NCBI RefSeq assembly: GCF_028618575.1
Contig: NZ_JAQITA010000010.1
Coordinates: forward strand, 26,682-87,582
DNA: 60,901 nt
Source: Bartonella sp. ML70XJBT.G
GTDB lineage: Bacteria; Pseudomonadota; Alphaproteobacteria; Rhizobiales; Rhizobiaceae
Direction of reading: 5' to 3'
Shown: positions 36,711 to 44,768 of the stretch, in pieces
Layout of the letters: each line of letters opens with the position of its first letter
Position numbering within the stretch: the first letter of the stretch is position 1
Translations under genes and position numbers: made by a program
The notes under the pieces: model-generated
Databases searched by the model: none
Told to the model about the DNA's origin: nothing
The model's input: the letters and a program-made list of their open reading frames with translations, nothing else

Positions 36711-37529
36711 TTACCAAGATGTTTTGGCTGCTGGGCCAAAAATTTCTTTGATTTTTGCACGGACAGGTTCGCTATTGTAAGCAGCGACCAATTTCTTGAC
36801 CCAAGGTTCATCTTTTTCGCTGGTGCGTACAACAATGATATTATTATAAGGATTATTTTCAGCCTTTTCCCACGCGATTGCATCTTGTTGTAAGTCTAAT
36901 CCGGAGACCAAAGCCCAGTTTGTGTTTATAACGGCAATATCAAAATCATCAATTGCTCGCCCTAACATACCAGCATCCAATTCACGAATTTGCAAGTTTT
37001 TAGGATTGTCAATAATATCAAGGGGTGTTGCAAGAATATCGTGAGGATCTTTGAGTTTAATAAGACCTAACGAATGGAGAAGAAGTAAGGCTCTTCCACC
37101 ATTTGTTGGATCGTTAGGAAGACCAACATGTGCCCCATCAGACAATTCTTTTAAGTCTTTGACTTTGTGTGAATAGACACCAATTGGGGCAAGAAATGTA
37201 TATCCTACGGTTGAAAGTTTGTAACCACGCTGTTCCATTTGATTATTCAGATAAGGTGTGTGCTGAAAAGCATTTGCATCAATTTCTCCAGCATTCACAG
37301 CATCATTGGGGAGGGTGTAATCAGAGAAATAAACAAGTTCAATCTCTAAACCGGTTTTTCTAGCTTGTGCAGCTGCGACTTGCCAAATAGTTGCTTCATG
37401 CCCTTCCATAACACCAAGTTTTATTTTTGATTTATCTGCTGCCATGGAAAAGGCACTGGACAAAAAAAGTGCAAAAAGAGAAAGGAGGAATCCGATCGTA
37501 GTACTCCGGAATAATTTTATTAATGTCAT
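36711..37529 (-). CDS. metQ: methionine-binding protein MetQ (NlpA family)
   Basis: A 272-residue NlpA/MetQ-family binding protein. The N-terminal signal sequence MTLIKLFRSTTIGFLLSLFA ends near AFSMA-ADK. No lipobox Cys is seen, so unlike the enterobacterial lipoprotein it appears to be cleaved as a soluble periplasmic protein. Family landmarks include KLGVMEGHEATIWQVAA, ANAFQHTPYLNNQ, HVGLPNDPTNGGRALLLLH and a C-terminal WVKKLVAAYNSEPVRAKIKE. It is the first gene of the operon. The upstream spacer was read for a SAM-type riboswitch; none was recognised. Confidence 0.93.
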   Translation of the reverse strand: MTLIKLFRSTTIGFLLSLFALFLSSAFSMAADKSKIKLGVMEGHEATIWQVAAAQARKTGLEIELVYFSDYTLPNDAVNAGEIDANAFQHTPYLNNQMEQRGYKLSTVGYTFLAPIGVYSHKVKDLKELSDGAHVGLPNDPTNGGRALLLLHSLGLIKLKDPHDILATPLDIIDNPKNLQIRELDAGMLGRAIDDFDIAVINTNWALVSGLDLQQDAIAWEKAENNPYNNIIVVRTSEKDEPWVKKLVAAYNSEPVRAKIKEIFGPAAKTSW

Positions 37530-38037
37530 GCGCTTTTGTCTTTCTTTTGCTTTTCCAAGAGATTTCTTAAGAGGGGACTTAATATACTCTCTATTTTTTT
37601 AGAGAGATTCGAGACTATAAAAGCTTTATAAAATATTCAATTCTTTTTATGCAAAAAAGAGTATTATTTTTCTATACTCGTCAGTATTCTTTATAAACAA
37701 TATTATAGGCAAGCAACATTGCTCTTCAATTTTGGCAATAAATTCTTCTCTTATCATGCTTTGTTTGGGGAACCAAAGGCCCTTTCAAAACTTCTTTAAG
37801 TAACGATTGCTTATAGCACCCCGCGGTCAGACGACGTTTGGTGGTAAATCCATGAGGAGAATAGTGCGCAATCAAGACAATAGGCTGTGTTTACTGGGCG
37901 GTTAGGGATGAACTTTTCTCGAAATGTGGTGAATTTCTTTGAGTAGGCAAAGAATGGATCACCACTTGACTTAAACGCGGTAAATTTTTGCTAAGGTCAA
38001 TATTTTGTCCTACGCATTTTAGAGAGGAAGAAACATA
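37530..38037. other. spacer between metQ and the SH3 gene, with a short broken frame
   Basis: It must hold the leftward metQ promoter and the rightward promoter of the SH3 gene; neither is certain. On the minus strand, roughly 37745-37890, an open frame between two stops encodes PIVLIAHYSPHGFTTKRRL and a further 30 or so residues with protein-like composition. It has no start codon of its own and could be the end of a lost gene. I do not recognise it. Confidence 0.35.
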
Positions 38038-38664
38038 ATGTTTAAAAAGAATTTTCTATCAACAACACTGATTTTATCGGCTTTAGGGGGAGTGGGGCTT
38101 GGAGTAACGACTGCCTATGGAGCGGTTGGAACTGTTGCTCGTGTGGCGTCAGGTCAGGCGGTTTTACGCTCAGGTCCGGCAGCAGCTTATAAAGTTATTG
38201 CAACCATTCCAATGGGAGAAAAAGTACAAATTAATGGCTGTCTCTCCAATAAAACTTGGTGTTCGCTTGGTTATAATGGAAAGGTTGGTTGGGTGTTTGC
38301 ACGTTATTTAAACGTCAATAATGTTCCTACGATCTCTTTTACAGATATGCCTGTGAAGCCAAATTCTACCATAAAAACACAAAAGAAAAAGGTAAAGCAG
38401 ATTGTTTCTGGTTTTAAAAATTTTGCAGTGCCTGAAAAAACACGGAAAAAGGCACAAAAATTCTACAGAACCGATATGATTATTGATTCTACAGGTGTTA
38501 AAAAAAGGGATGAACAAACGATTTTTAATCCATCAGCAAAGGCACAGGGTGTTTCTGTAAAGCACGTAAGCGCTTATAATCCCTTTTTTCCTGAAGATGT
38601 CAATTTCAAAAATTTTGAACGTAATGAAACACGCTATCGTGTTGTAACATATCCTGCTCCATAA
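38038..38664 (+). CDS. exported bacterial SH3-domain protein
   Basis: A 208-residue protein with a signal peptide (MFKKNFLSTTLILSALGGVG to about AYGA) and an SH3b domain at about residues 33-87. Domain landmarks are SGQAVLRSGPAAAYKVIATI, the Cys pair CLSNKTWCSLGYNG and VGWVFARYLNV. The C-terminal half is basic then low-complexity (KTQKKKVKQIVSG, KTRKKAQKFYRTD) and has no known domain. Exported SH3b proteins often bind peptidoglycan or act at the envelope. The start has AGAGAGGAAG upstream, a good ribosome-binding site. It stands alone. Bases 38665-38960 downstream show no gene. Confidence 0.85.
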   Translation: MFKKNFLSTTLILSALGGVGLGVTTAYGAVGTVARVASGQAVLRSGPAAAYKVIATIPMGEKVQINGCLSNKTWCSLGYNGKVGWVFARYLNVNNVPTISFTDMPVKPNSTIKTQKKKVKQIVSGFKNFAVPEKTRKKAQKFYRTDMIIDSTGVKKRDEQTIFNPSAKAQGVSVKHVSAYNPFFPEDVNFKNFERNETRYRVVTYPAP

Positions 38665-38960
38665 GAGAGAAAGAAATCCAATAACCTATCCCATTACGCC
38701 GTAAAAACACTGTCATTTGGGATATAGCGATATAAGGCGTATAAGACTTTACACATTCAAGTATTTTTAGAATATATGGTAGGCCTTCAGGGAAGGATTT
38801 ACAGTCTTCTGTCAGTCAATCATACAAATGCTCAGCAGGTGAAATCTATAAGACAAAAAGCTGGTTATTTACAAACTAGCACGAGGAGGAGGCTTCGTCA
38901 TTTGTGGTGGGGGAAGGAAGTCAGTAGATAACGGTGGTTGGCAGGAGTTACGAAAAATAG

Positions 38961-38998
38961 AGCAGCATCAAGCATTCTTTTGCTTTATGCTGCTTTTT
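38961..38998. terminator. probable bidirectional terminator between the SH3 gene and asd
   Basis: AGCAGCATCAAGCA (38961-38974) pairs with TGCTTTATGCTGCT (38981-38994) with one mismatch around TTCTTT. On the plus strand a run of T follows, and on the minus strand an A/T-rich run with ATTTTTCG follows, so it may end both the plus-strand transcript and asd. Confidence 0.75.
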
Positions 38999-39001
38999 TG
39001 T

Positions 39002-40033
39002 TTAATTTGCTGACTTAGGTTTTATTAAGTTACGGGATGCCAGTAATTCCGCAATTTGAACAGCATTCAATGCGGCTCCCTTTCTTAAATTGTCCGCAAC
39101 AACCCAAAAAGCTAAACCATTTTCAACGGTGATATCTTCACGAATACGGCTAATAAAGGTGTCATCTTCTCCCGTGCTTTCATAGGGCGTTATATAGCCA
39201 CCATCTTCGCGTTTATCAATCACTTGGCAGCCAGGTGCATTGCGTAGAAGGGTTTGTGCTTCAGAGACACTTAGAGGTTTTTCAAATTCAACATGAACGG
39301 CTTCAGCATGACCGATAAAGACAGGAACGCGAACAGCTGTGGCTGTTAACTTGATTTTAGGATCAAGAATTTTCTTTGTTTCAGCCGTCATTTTCCATTC
39401 TTCTTTTGTATAACCATCTTCCATGAAAACATCGATATGGGGAATGACATTAAAAGCAATGCGTTTGCTGAATTTTTTTATTGTGATGGGATCGGCAACA
39501 AAAACAGCTCGGGATTGTTCAAAGAGTTCATCCATTCCTTCTTTACCGGCTCCAGAAACCGATTGATAAGTGGACACAACGACACGTTTGATGGTTGCTG
39601 CATTATGGAGGGGCTTTAACGCTAGAACAAGTTGAATTGTTGAACAATTGGGATTAGCAATAATATTGCGCTTGGAAAATGCGTCAATGGCTTGTGCATT
39701 GACTTCAGGCACAATCAACGGGATATTTGCATCATAGCGCCAAGTGGATGAATTGTCGATGACGACACAGCCCGCAGCAGCGATTTTTGGAGCATATTCT
39801 TTGGAAATACTTCCTCCCGCAGACATGAGACAAAGATCCGTGTCAGAAAAATCGTAACTATCAAGCGCTTTTACTTTTAAAGTTTTATCACCATAAGAAA
39901 CTTCTTGCCCTAATGAACGCCGTGACGCTAAAGGAACAACTTCATGAGTAGGAAAACCACGTTCTTCTAGAATTGTGAGCATTTCACGACCAACATTTCC
40001 TGTTGCGCCAACAACTGCAATTTTAAAACTCAT
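39002..40033 (-). CDS. asd: aspartate-semialdehyde dehydrogenase
   Basis: A 343-residue NADP-dependent enzyme converting aspartyl phosphate to aspartate semialdehyde, for Met, Thr, Ile, Lys and diaminopimelate synthesis. The N-terminal nucleotide motif is VVGATGNVGREML (about residues 7-19). The catalytic Cys is in NPNCSTIQL (about 127-135) and the substrate-binding region includes STYQSVSGAGKEGMDEL. HAEAVHVEF (about 244-252) has the conserved His. Length is standard. It is a single gene with a terminator hairpin just after its stop. Bases 40034-40439 upstream contain no other gene. Confidence 0.95.
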   Translation of the reverse strand: MSFKIAVVGATGNVGREMLTILEERGFPTHEVVPLASRRSLGQEVSYGDKTLKVKALDSYDFSDTDLCLMSAGGSISKEYAPKIAAAGCVVIDNSSTWRYDANIPLIVPEVNAQAIDAFSKRNIIANPNCSTIQLVLALKPLHNAATIKRVVVSTYQSVSGAGKEGMDELFEQSRAVFVADPITIKKFSKRIAFNVIPHIDVFMEDGYTKEEWKMTAETKKILDPKIKLTATAVRVPVFIGHAEAVHVEFEKPLSVSEAQTLLRNAPGCQVIDKREDGGYITPYESTGEDDTFISRIREDITVENGLAFWVVADNLRKGAALNAVQIAELLASRNLIKPKSAN

Positions 40034-40439
40034 TTTTCTATACTCCTGTTCCTCTCTCGATCTTCTCCCCTTGGGCTATACTCAGGAGAAGGCAACTTGG
40101 TCAAGGAATATTTAAATGAATATTATTTTTAGAAAGTTCATTTTTGCCGCAGCTTCAATTTGTTTATGTCAATTCTAAGCAATAGCCAACAGAGCGGTTT
40201 ATTTTAAATCTACTTTTCTTTTGAAATTTTGAGAGTTACAAAATCAAATACTGATACTAAGCTGTATCAGTATTTTTTACAGTCTTCTCATCTCGTGAAT
40301 TCTTCATTTTTATATGCATTGTTTTCTTGAGAAGTTGAATGTTGTGACGATTGCTCCGTGCATTGTATTGGTAGAGTTTTTTATATTTCATTTGGTTTAA
40401 GTATTTATTGTATAGATAGGTTCTCATGGGGGCATGTTT

Positions 40440-40830
40440 GTCGTGAAGAACAGATACCATTGTGTTGCATATTGACGCCCTTGTTTTAAAGAGATCTTTC
40501 TTAAGACACTTATGCTCATTTCACGATGGCTATCATGAATGGTATAAAGCCATTATGTACTCCCATCTGTGCGCTTGTGAAGGAGCAAGCTAGCAGCATT
40601 ATTTCCTTTACCAGTTCTCAATGGGGTGAAAGCTTTTGTATTTAAAAGTGTTTATAAGAGGCACTTTTTATACAGTTCTTACTCACACACAAGCTATGCT
40701 TGTGACGTGCAAGGGGATAGTTTTTGCTGATTTAATGGGGAGGAGTTAAAATAATAGAGTATTTTACGATCTTCGGGAGAGCATTCAATATGCATGATAA
40801 TAAATGATCATGATAAATCAATTTGCTATA
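40440..40830 (+). repeat. dispersed degenerate repeat, copy C
   Basis: It contains ATACCATTGTGTTGCATATT, GCTCATTTCACGATGGC, ATGAATGGTATAAAGCCATT, GAAGGAGCAAGCTAGCAGCA, CCAGTTCTCAATGG, GCTTGTGACGTGCAAG and TTTTGCTGATTTAATGGGGA in the same order as copies A and B. It is close in sequence to copy A at its left end and copies B and D at its right end (ATGATAAATCAAT). It ends about 100 bp before the HTH pseudogene. Confidence 0.75.
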
Positions 40831-40934
40831 CTATGAAGGCACAGGCGTTGTTTGTCGTGATTGTTTTTTTCTTATGGTATTCAAATCAGCTCTCTTGTTA
40901 TAAAGCTTTTTATTTAAGAAAGTTTCAGTGTAAT

Positions 40935-41314
40935 TTATGAAAATAAGCTGCTGTTTTCTTCATGAGAAATTAATTGCAAGATTGCTCTTTGTTTTTTGCG
41001 GGTAAGCATTCTGAAATTTTTTAAAAGCAGAGATTCCGCTTTGCTCGATATTCTGTCATCATGGGGATTTGTAGTTTTTTCTTTTGTTGCGATATCAGCA
41101 TAAAAGAAAGAAACAGGTACTTCCAGTATATCGGCAATTTCTTGCAAGCGTCCTGCACCGACACGATTTATGCTTTTTTCATATTTTTGAATTTGTTGAA
41201 AAGTAACACCTAAGCGACTGCCTAATTTTTGTTGAGAAAGCCCTATGATGCTTCTTCTGAGACGAATTTTTTGCCTACGGAGTTATCGTTAAAATGTGGA
41301 TTTTTTGCGCGCAC
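40935..41314 (-). pseudogene. XRE-type HTH regulator (Trp family of Bartonella), frame-disrupted
   Basis: Read from a GTG at 41314 (after AGGGGA), the frame gives VRAKNPHFNDNSVGKK and then meets a stop soon after. Shifting one base back at the A6 run (plus-strand T6 at 41267-41272) gives IRLRRSIIGLSQQKLGSRLG, then VTFQQIQKYEKSINRVGAGR, then LQEIADILEVPVSFFYAD, a complete XRE helix-turn-helix, and runs on to LISHEENSSLFS at 40935. The junction VGKK-IRLRR is exactly what such regulators have, so only one base is off. A one-base loss in an A7 run, -1 ribosomal slippage on A6, or transcript slippage would each explain it. It lies directly behind the structured RNA at 41329-41528, an arrangement like the known Brt/Trp pairs. 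Confidence 0.75.
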
Positions 41315-41328
41315 TTTCTTCCCCTTTG

Positions 41329-41528
41329 AATGCGAGCGCCCTCGCATTGGTATTCCGGGGGCTGGAAGTGCTGACATCGAATCAGCCTCTTGCTTTTAGT
41401 GCTTGAGAGCACTTGTACATAACAAGAGCCCCCGGAAATTCCGGGATATCCGCAAAGCAGATCTATTCTGTGTTCGATGTTAGGGCTTCCAGGCCCTATT
41501 GATCGCTGCGTATACGACCAATATCACA
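41329..41528 (-). ncRNA. Brt-like regulatory RNA of Bartonella
   Basis: A region richer in G+C than its surroundings, about 200 nt long, with strong pairing potential. TTCCGGGGGCT (41353-41363) can pair with AGCCCCCGGAA (41427-41437), enclosing the hairpin AGTGCT-TGAG-AGCACT (41398-41413). CCCGGAAATTCCGGG (41431-41445) is itself palindromic. At the 3' end AATGCGAG/CTCGCATT (41329-41348) forms a stem just upstream of the ribosome-binding site of the HTH gene. Known knowledge: Bartonella has a genus-specific family of about 190-nt RNAs (Brt), each placed before an HTH regulator gene. Size, position and structure match; sequence identity with a named member was not tested. Confidence 0.7.
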
Positions 41529-41534
41529 GGCTCA

Positions 41535-41563
41535 TTCATAAGATAATTCTCTCAAATCGTCAA
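41535..41563 (-). promoter_or_regulatory. promoter of the Brt-like RNA
   Basis: On the minus strand TTGACG (41563-41558) and TATGAA (41540-41535) are separated by exactly 17 bp. This is among the best sigma-70 matches in the window and fits a highly expressed RNA. It predicts a 5' end near 41528. Confidence 0.65.
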
Positions 41564-41692
41564 TTAGAATTAAAGGGAGATGCTTGTTGATTTTTTTGCA
41601 AAATTTACATGCAATTGTTGCAATGCATTTCTCTGTTTTGATGAGATTTCGATATAACAGGCTTTTACAGAAATAAACTGTGCGAAGATTTG

Positions 41693-41899
41693 TTATTGTT
41701 CGTATGTTGCTTTTTCATTGTCTTGTAGAGGACGCGCTTCAGAGGCAAGCATAATGGGAACGCCGTCGCGAATGGGATAAGCAAGTTTTGCTTTGAGTGA
41801 GATTAATTCTTGCGTGTTTCTGTTCAAGGAGAGAGTTCCTCCTGTGAGAGGACAAACAAGTAATTCAAGCATTTTGGGATCGGTAGTCATTTTTTTCAT
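41693..41899 (-). CDS. UPF0434/Trm112-like small protein
   Basis: A 68-residue protein of the YcaR/UPF0434 family, related to Trm112. It has [13 protein letters not shown] near the N-terminus and [17 protein letters not shown] toward the C-terminus, both hallmark segments. Only one Cys of the zinc-site pattern remains, as is common in proteobacterial members. Its start is 14 bp after the stop of the LON-domain gene, so the two are probably co-transcribed, a pairing common in Rhizobiales. An in-frame Met four codons in ([11 protein letters not shown]) is an alternative start. The function is unknown; Trm112 homologues activate methyltransferases. Confidence 0.88.
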   Translation of the reverse strand: MKKMTTDPKMLELLVCPLTGGTLSLNRNTQELISLKAKLAYPIRDGVPIMLASEARPLQDNEKATYEQ

Positions 41900-41913
41900 A
41901 TTGCAATATTTAT

Positions 41914-42576
41914 TTAGTTTAAATGGTAATCTGCCCCTGTTTGTTTCATGAGTGAACGCTCCGTTAAAGCAAGCAAAGTTTGGGCGCGACTGTCAATATC
42001 TGGAGCCTCTAATAGAGCTTGTTTTTCTGCCGGTGTAAAGGGGATAAGGGCTGAAAAAGCATTGACTAATAAAGGGGTGGGCGCTTGTATAATACTGCTC
42101 CAATTATATTCCATTTCATTTATCGTGAGATATTTTTCAACAATATTGAGCAAATTGTCTCGATTAATGTTTTCTGCAATGTCAGGCTCTTGTAAGTCTT
42201 CGATGTTTGAGCGAATGAGAGCGGTTCGATAAGATTTTGTATTCACGAGTTCCTGTTCTAAGGTAAAGCGGCAAACACCTTGTAAGATAATGAAAAGTTG
42301 ACCATTTCCTGTTTCATTGTAGTTTGTAATGCGCCCTATACAGCCTATTTTGTAAAGTTGTGTGGAAAAGCGGTTTGTATCCGATGATAGTGGTTGGATA
42401 ATTCCAATTAAACGATTCGTTAGCATAACATTTTCAACCATTTCGAGCGCTTCTGGTTCAAAAATATTGAGCGATAAAAAACCACCTGGTAGCAAGAGTG
42501 CACCCTCTAGCGGGAAAAGAGCAATTTGCTTTGGGAGATCATTTTCGCAATTATAATGGATATTGCCTGCTTTCAT
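41914..42576 (-). CDS. LON substrate-binding domain protein (no protease domain)
   Basis: A 220-residue protein that is only the N-terminal substrate-recognition domain of Lon-type proteases. It opens with [20 protein letters not shown], continues [21 protein letters not shown], and has the [11 protein letters not shown] and [11 protein letters not shown] segments typical of the domain. No AAA+ or Ser-Lys protease part follows. The start at 42576 is chosen over 42627 because it gives the normal domain N-terminus. It is followed by the UPF0434 gene 14 bp later. Such stand-alone LON proteins are conserved in Rhizobiales; their role is not established. Confidence 0.88.
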   Translation of the reverse strand: MKAGNIHYNCENDLPKQIALFPLEGALLLPGGFLSLNIFEPEALEMVENVMLTNRLIGIIQPLSSDTNRFSTQLYKIGCIGRITNYNETGNGQLFIILQGVCRFTLEQELVNTKSYRTALIRSNIEDLQEPDIAENINRDNLLNIVEKYLTINEMEYNWSSIIQAPTPLLVNAFSALIPFTPAEKQALLEAPDIDSRAQTLLALTERSLMKQTGADYHLN

Positions 42577-42947
42577 GAGTATTTTGTAACCTTTATGTGA
42601 TGAAGTTTGGTACGTAAATAATCGCACTTTATGACGCTATTGAGAGACAAAAATTTACAGAAAAGAAAAATAAATCTCTTGTGCGTTAAATTATTGGATA
42701 AAATATTTGAAATTTTTACCTCTTTAAAAAATACAGAAACTCTGTGGTTTAAGGTTGTACTGTGCAAGAGGGATATTGCTTGGTGTTTCTTTTAAGAGGG
42801 CAAAACCTTGCCTTTTCTCAAGTTGTATTTTTGTTTATGTCCCTTGATTTTTTTCCTTTATTCCTGAAACAGGGACATTTACGGGTTTTAGAATGCTCAA
42901 AAGGCTCACTATTATAATTCTTTTACAACAGTCTATGCAAGTTTAAA

Positions 42948-42963
42948 ATGAGAGCGCTCTCAT
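42948..42963. promoter_or_regulatory. 16-bp perfect palindrome upstream of the glycine riboswitch
   Basis: ATGAGAGCGCTCTCAT is a perfect palindrome about 80 bp before the riboswitch. TGAGAGCGCTCTCA is the pattern of operators bound by LacI-family repressors. No LacI-family gene is in the window. The rest of 42628-43029 shows no gene. Confidence 0.5.
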
Positions 42964-43029
42964 CACTTTATTAATGACAGCATGATAAAGATAGGCTATA
43001 GGTTTAAAAATGTCGGAAAGAGCGTATCG

Positions 43030-43236
43030 TTTCTTTCATTCTTTTGCGGGAGAGTGCAGACTGCAAGCTTTTGCGTATGCCGCCGAAGGGGAAAATAGCC
43101 CATAATCTCTCAGGCTTTAAAGGACCGTAAAAGAAGAAAGACAGATCTGGAAAGTCGGAAAGGTCCGCGCCGAAGGTGTAAGCGAAAGATCTTTTCGCGA
43201 GTCTCTCAGGTTTATGACAGAGGGGTGCAGAGACAG
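43030..43236 (+). promoter_or_regulatory. tandem glycine riboswitch before gcvT
   Basis: Two consecutive aptamers with the family landmarks. The first (about 43030-43140) contains GCGGGAGAG, CCGCCGAAGGGG, TCTCAGG and ACCG, closed by a stem pairing CTTTCATTCTTTT with AAAAGAAGAAAG. The second (about 43141-43236) has GGAAAGTC, CGCGCCGAAGGTG, GTCTCTCAGG and GACAGAGGGG. Glycine riboswitches of this class turn on glycine-cleavage genes when glycine is high. The gcvT start lies about 40 bp after the second aptamer. No terminator hairpin was identified, so control at translation is also possible. Confidence 0.93.
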
Positions 43237-43274
43237 CCATATTGTATGGCGTTAGCGCGACTTTTGGAGATATT

Positions 43275-44393
43275 ATGGGTACATCACAAGAATTTGAAAC
43301 ACTTTCTTTAAAACGACTTCCTTTACATGAATTGCATGAAAAAGCTGGAGCAAAATTTGGCGCTTTTGCAGGCTGGAACATGCCTTTGACTTATCCTCTT
43401 GGTGTTTTGAAAGAGCACCTTCATACGCGTGCACATGCAGGGCTCTTTGATATTTCTCATATGAAATTGATCGCTGTAGAGGGACCACAGGCAGTGGAAT
43501 TTTTATCCTATGCTTTTCCTCTTAATGCTGCACTGTTAAAGATTGGTCACTCACGGTATAATTATTTGCTGAATGAGCAAGCTGGCATTTTGGATGATCT
43601 TATCATTACCCGTTTGGCAGAATGCCGTTTTATGTTGGTTGCGAATGCTGGAAATGCAGAAGGCGACTTTGCTGAATTGCAAAAGCGGGTTGTTGGTTTT
43701 GACTGTCAGGTGACTGCTCTTGAAAGGGTCTTGCTTGCTCTCCAAGGTCCTCAAGCAGCCGCTGTTATGGCTGATGCGGGGATATCTGGTAATGAACTGT
43801 TATTTATGCAGGGGTTTGAACCACAACAAGATTGGTTTATAACCCGTTCTGGTTATACGGGGGAGGATGGTTTTGAAATTGCTCTCCCCATAGCGCATGC
43901 GGCTGCCGTGGCTGAAAAATTTCTCCAAGATTCTCGTGTTGCGTGGGTTGGACTTGCGGCGCGCGACAGTCTTCGGTTGGAAGCAGGGTTGTGTTTGCAT
44001 GGCAATGATATTACGCCTGATACCACACCCATTGATGCCGCGCTGACATGGGCTGTGCCTAAAAGTGTTCGAGAAGGGGCACAATTTTATGGAGCAAAGG
44101 CTTTTCTTGAAGCACTTGAGAGAGGTCCTTCTCGTTGTCGTGTCGGATTAAAACCGCAAACACGTCAACCTATTCGTGCGGGCGCGGTGTTGCTCGATGA
44201 TGAGGGGAATCAGATTGGGGTAGTAACATCAGGTGGTTTTGGTCCTTCTTTTGATGGTCCTGTAGCGATGGGTTACGTTCCTGTTGGTTGGAAAGTGGAA
44301 GGAACAGAGGTCTTTACAGAGCTGCGTGGCAAAAAGATCGCACTATCTGTTCATTCACTTCCTTTTGTTGAACAACGTTATTTTAAAGGATAA
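43275..44393 (+). CDS. gcvT: glycine cleavage system T protein (aminomethyltransferase)
   Basis: A 372-residue folate-dependent aminomethyltransferase that takes the aminomethyl group from lipoyl-GcvH and yields methylene-tetrahydrofolate and ammonia. Landmarks are GWNMPLTYPLGVLKEHLHTR, AGLFDISHMKLIAVEGPQA (about residues 55-73), and the folate-site region TRSGYTGEDGFEIALP (about 192-207). ARDSLRLEAGLCLHGND follows. The start at 43275 (MGTSQEFETL) is preferred over an earlier in-frame codon because TTTTGGAGATATT gives a well-placed ribosome-binding site. gcvH follows after 6 bp. Confidence 0.95.
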   Translation: MGTSQEFETLSLKRLPLHELHEKAGAKFGAFAGWNMPLTYPLGVLKEHLHTRAHAGLFDISHMKLIAVEGPQAVEFLSYAFPLNAALLKIGHSRYNYLLNEQAGILDDLIITRLAECRFMLVANAGNAEGDFAELQKRVVGFDCQVTALERVLLALQGPQAAAVMADAGISGNELLFMQGFEPQQDWFITRSGYTGEDGFEIALPIAHAAAVAEKFLQDSRVAWVGLAARDSLRLEAGLCLHGNDITPDTTPIDAALTWAVPKSVREGAQFYGAKAFLEALERGPSRCRVGLKPQTRQPIRAGAVLLDDEGNQIGVVTSGGFGPSFDGPVAMGYVPVGWKVEGTEVFTELRGKKIALSVHSLPFVEQRYFKG

Positions 44394-44399
44394 TTTTCT

Positions 44400-44768
44400 A
44401 TGTTTAAAACTTATTTTACAGAAGATCACGAATGGCTTTGTGTTGAAGGACAAGTGATTACGGTTGGTATCACACATTATGCCCAAGAACAGTTGGGGGA
44501 TTTGGTTTTTGTTGATTTACCGCAGATAGGCATGCAACTTGTCAAAGGTGATGCTGCTGCTGTTGTGGAATCGGTGAAAGCAGCTTCTGATGTTTATGCA
44601 CCTCTTGATGGTGAGGTGGTCGAAATAAATGAGGCATTGGTAGATAATCCTGAATTGGTAAACCAGAAAGCCGAAAAAGAAGGTTGGTTATGGAAAATGA
44701 CCTTGCAGGATGAAACGCAACTTGAAGGGTTGATGGATGAGGCTGCTTATAAGGCATTCATTGGATGA
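44400..44768 (+). CDS. gcvH: glycine cleavage system H protein
   Basis: A 122-residue lipoyl carrier protein that shuttles the aminomethyl group between GcvP, GcvT and lipoamide dehydrogenase. The lipoylated lysine is in [14 protein letters not shown] (about residues 56-69). [30 protein letters not shown] is the usual N-terminal block. It lies 6 bp after gcvT and overlaps gcvP by 4 bp. Confidence 0.96.
   Translation: MFKTYFTEDHEWLCVEGQVITVGITHYAQEQLGDLVFVDLPQIGMQLVKGDAAAVVESVKAASDVYAPLDGEVVEINEALVDNPELVNQKAEKEGWLWKMTLQDETQLEGLMDEAAYKAFIG

Noticed and set aside
37530-38037. SAM-type riboswitch before metQ
   Set aside because: Searched by eye for the SAM-II and SAM-I landmarks on the minus strand; none found.
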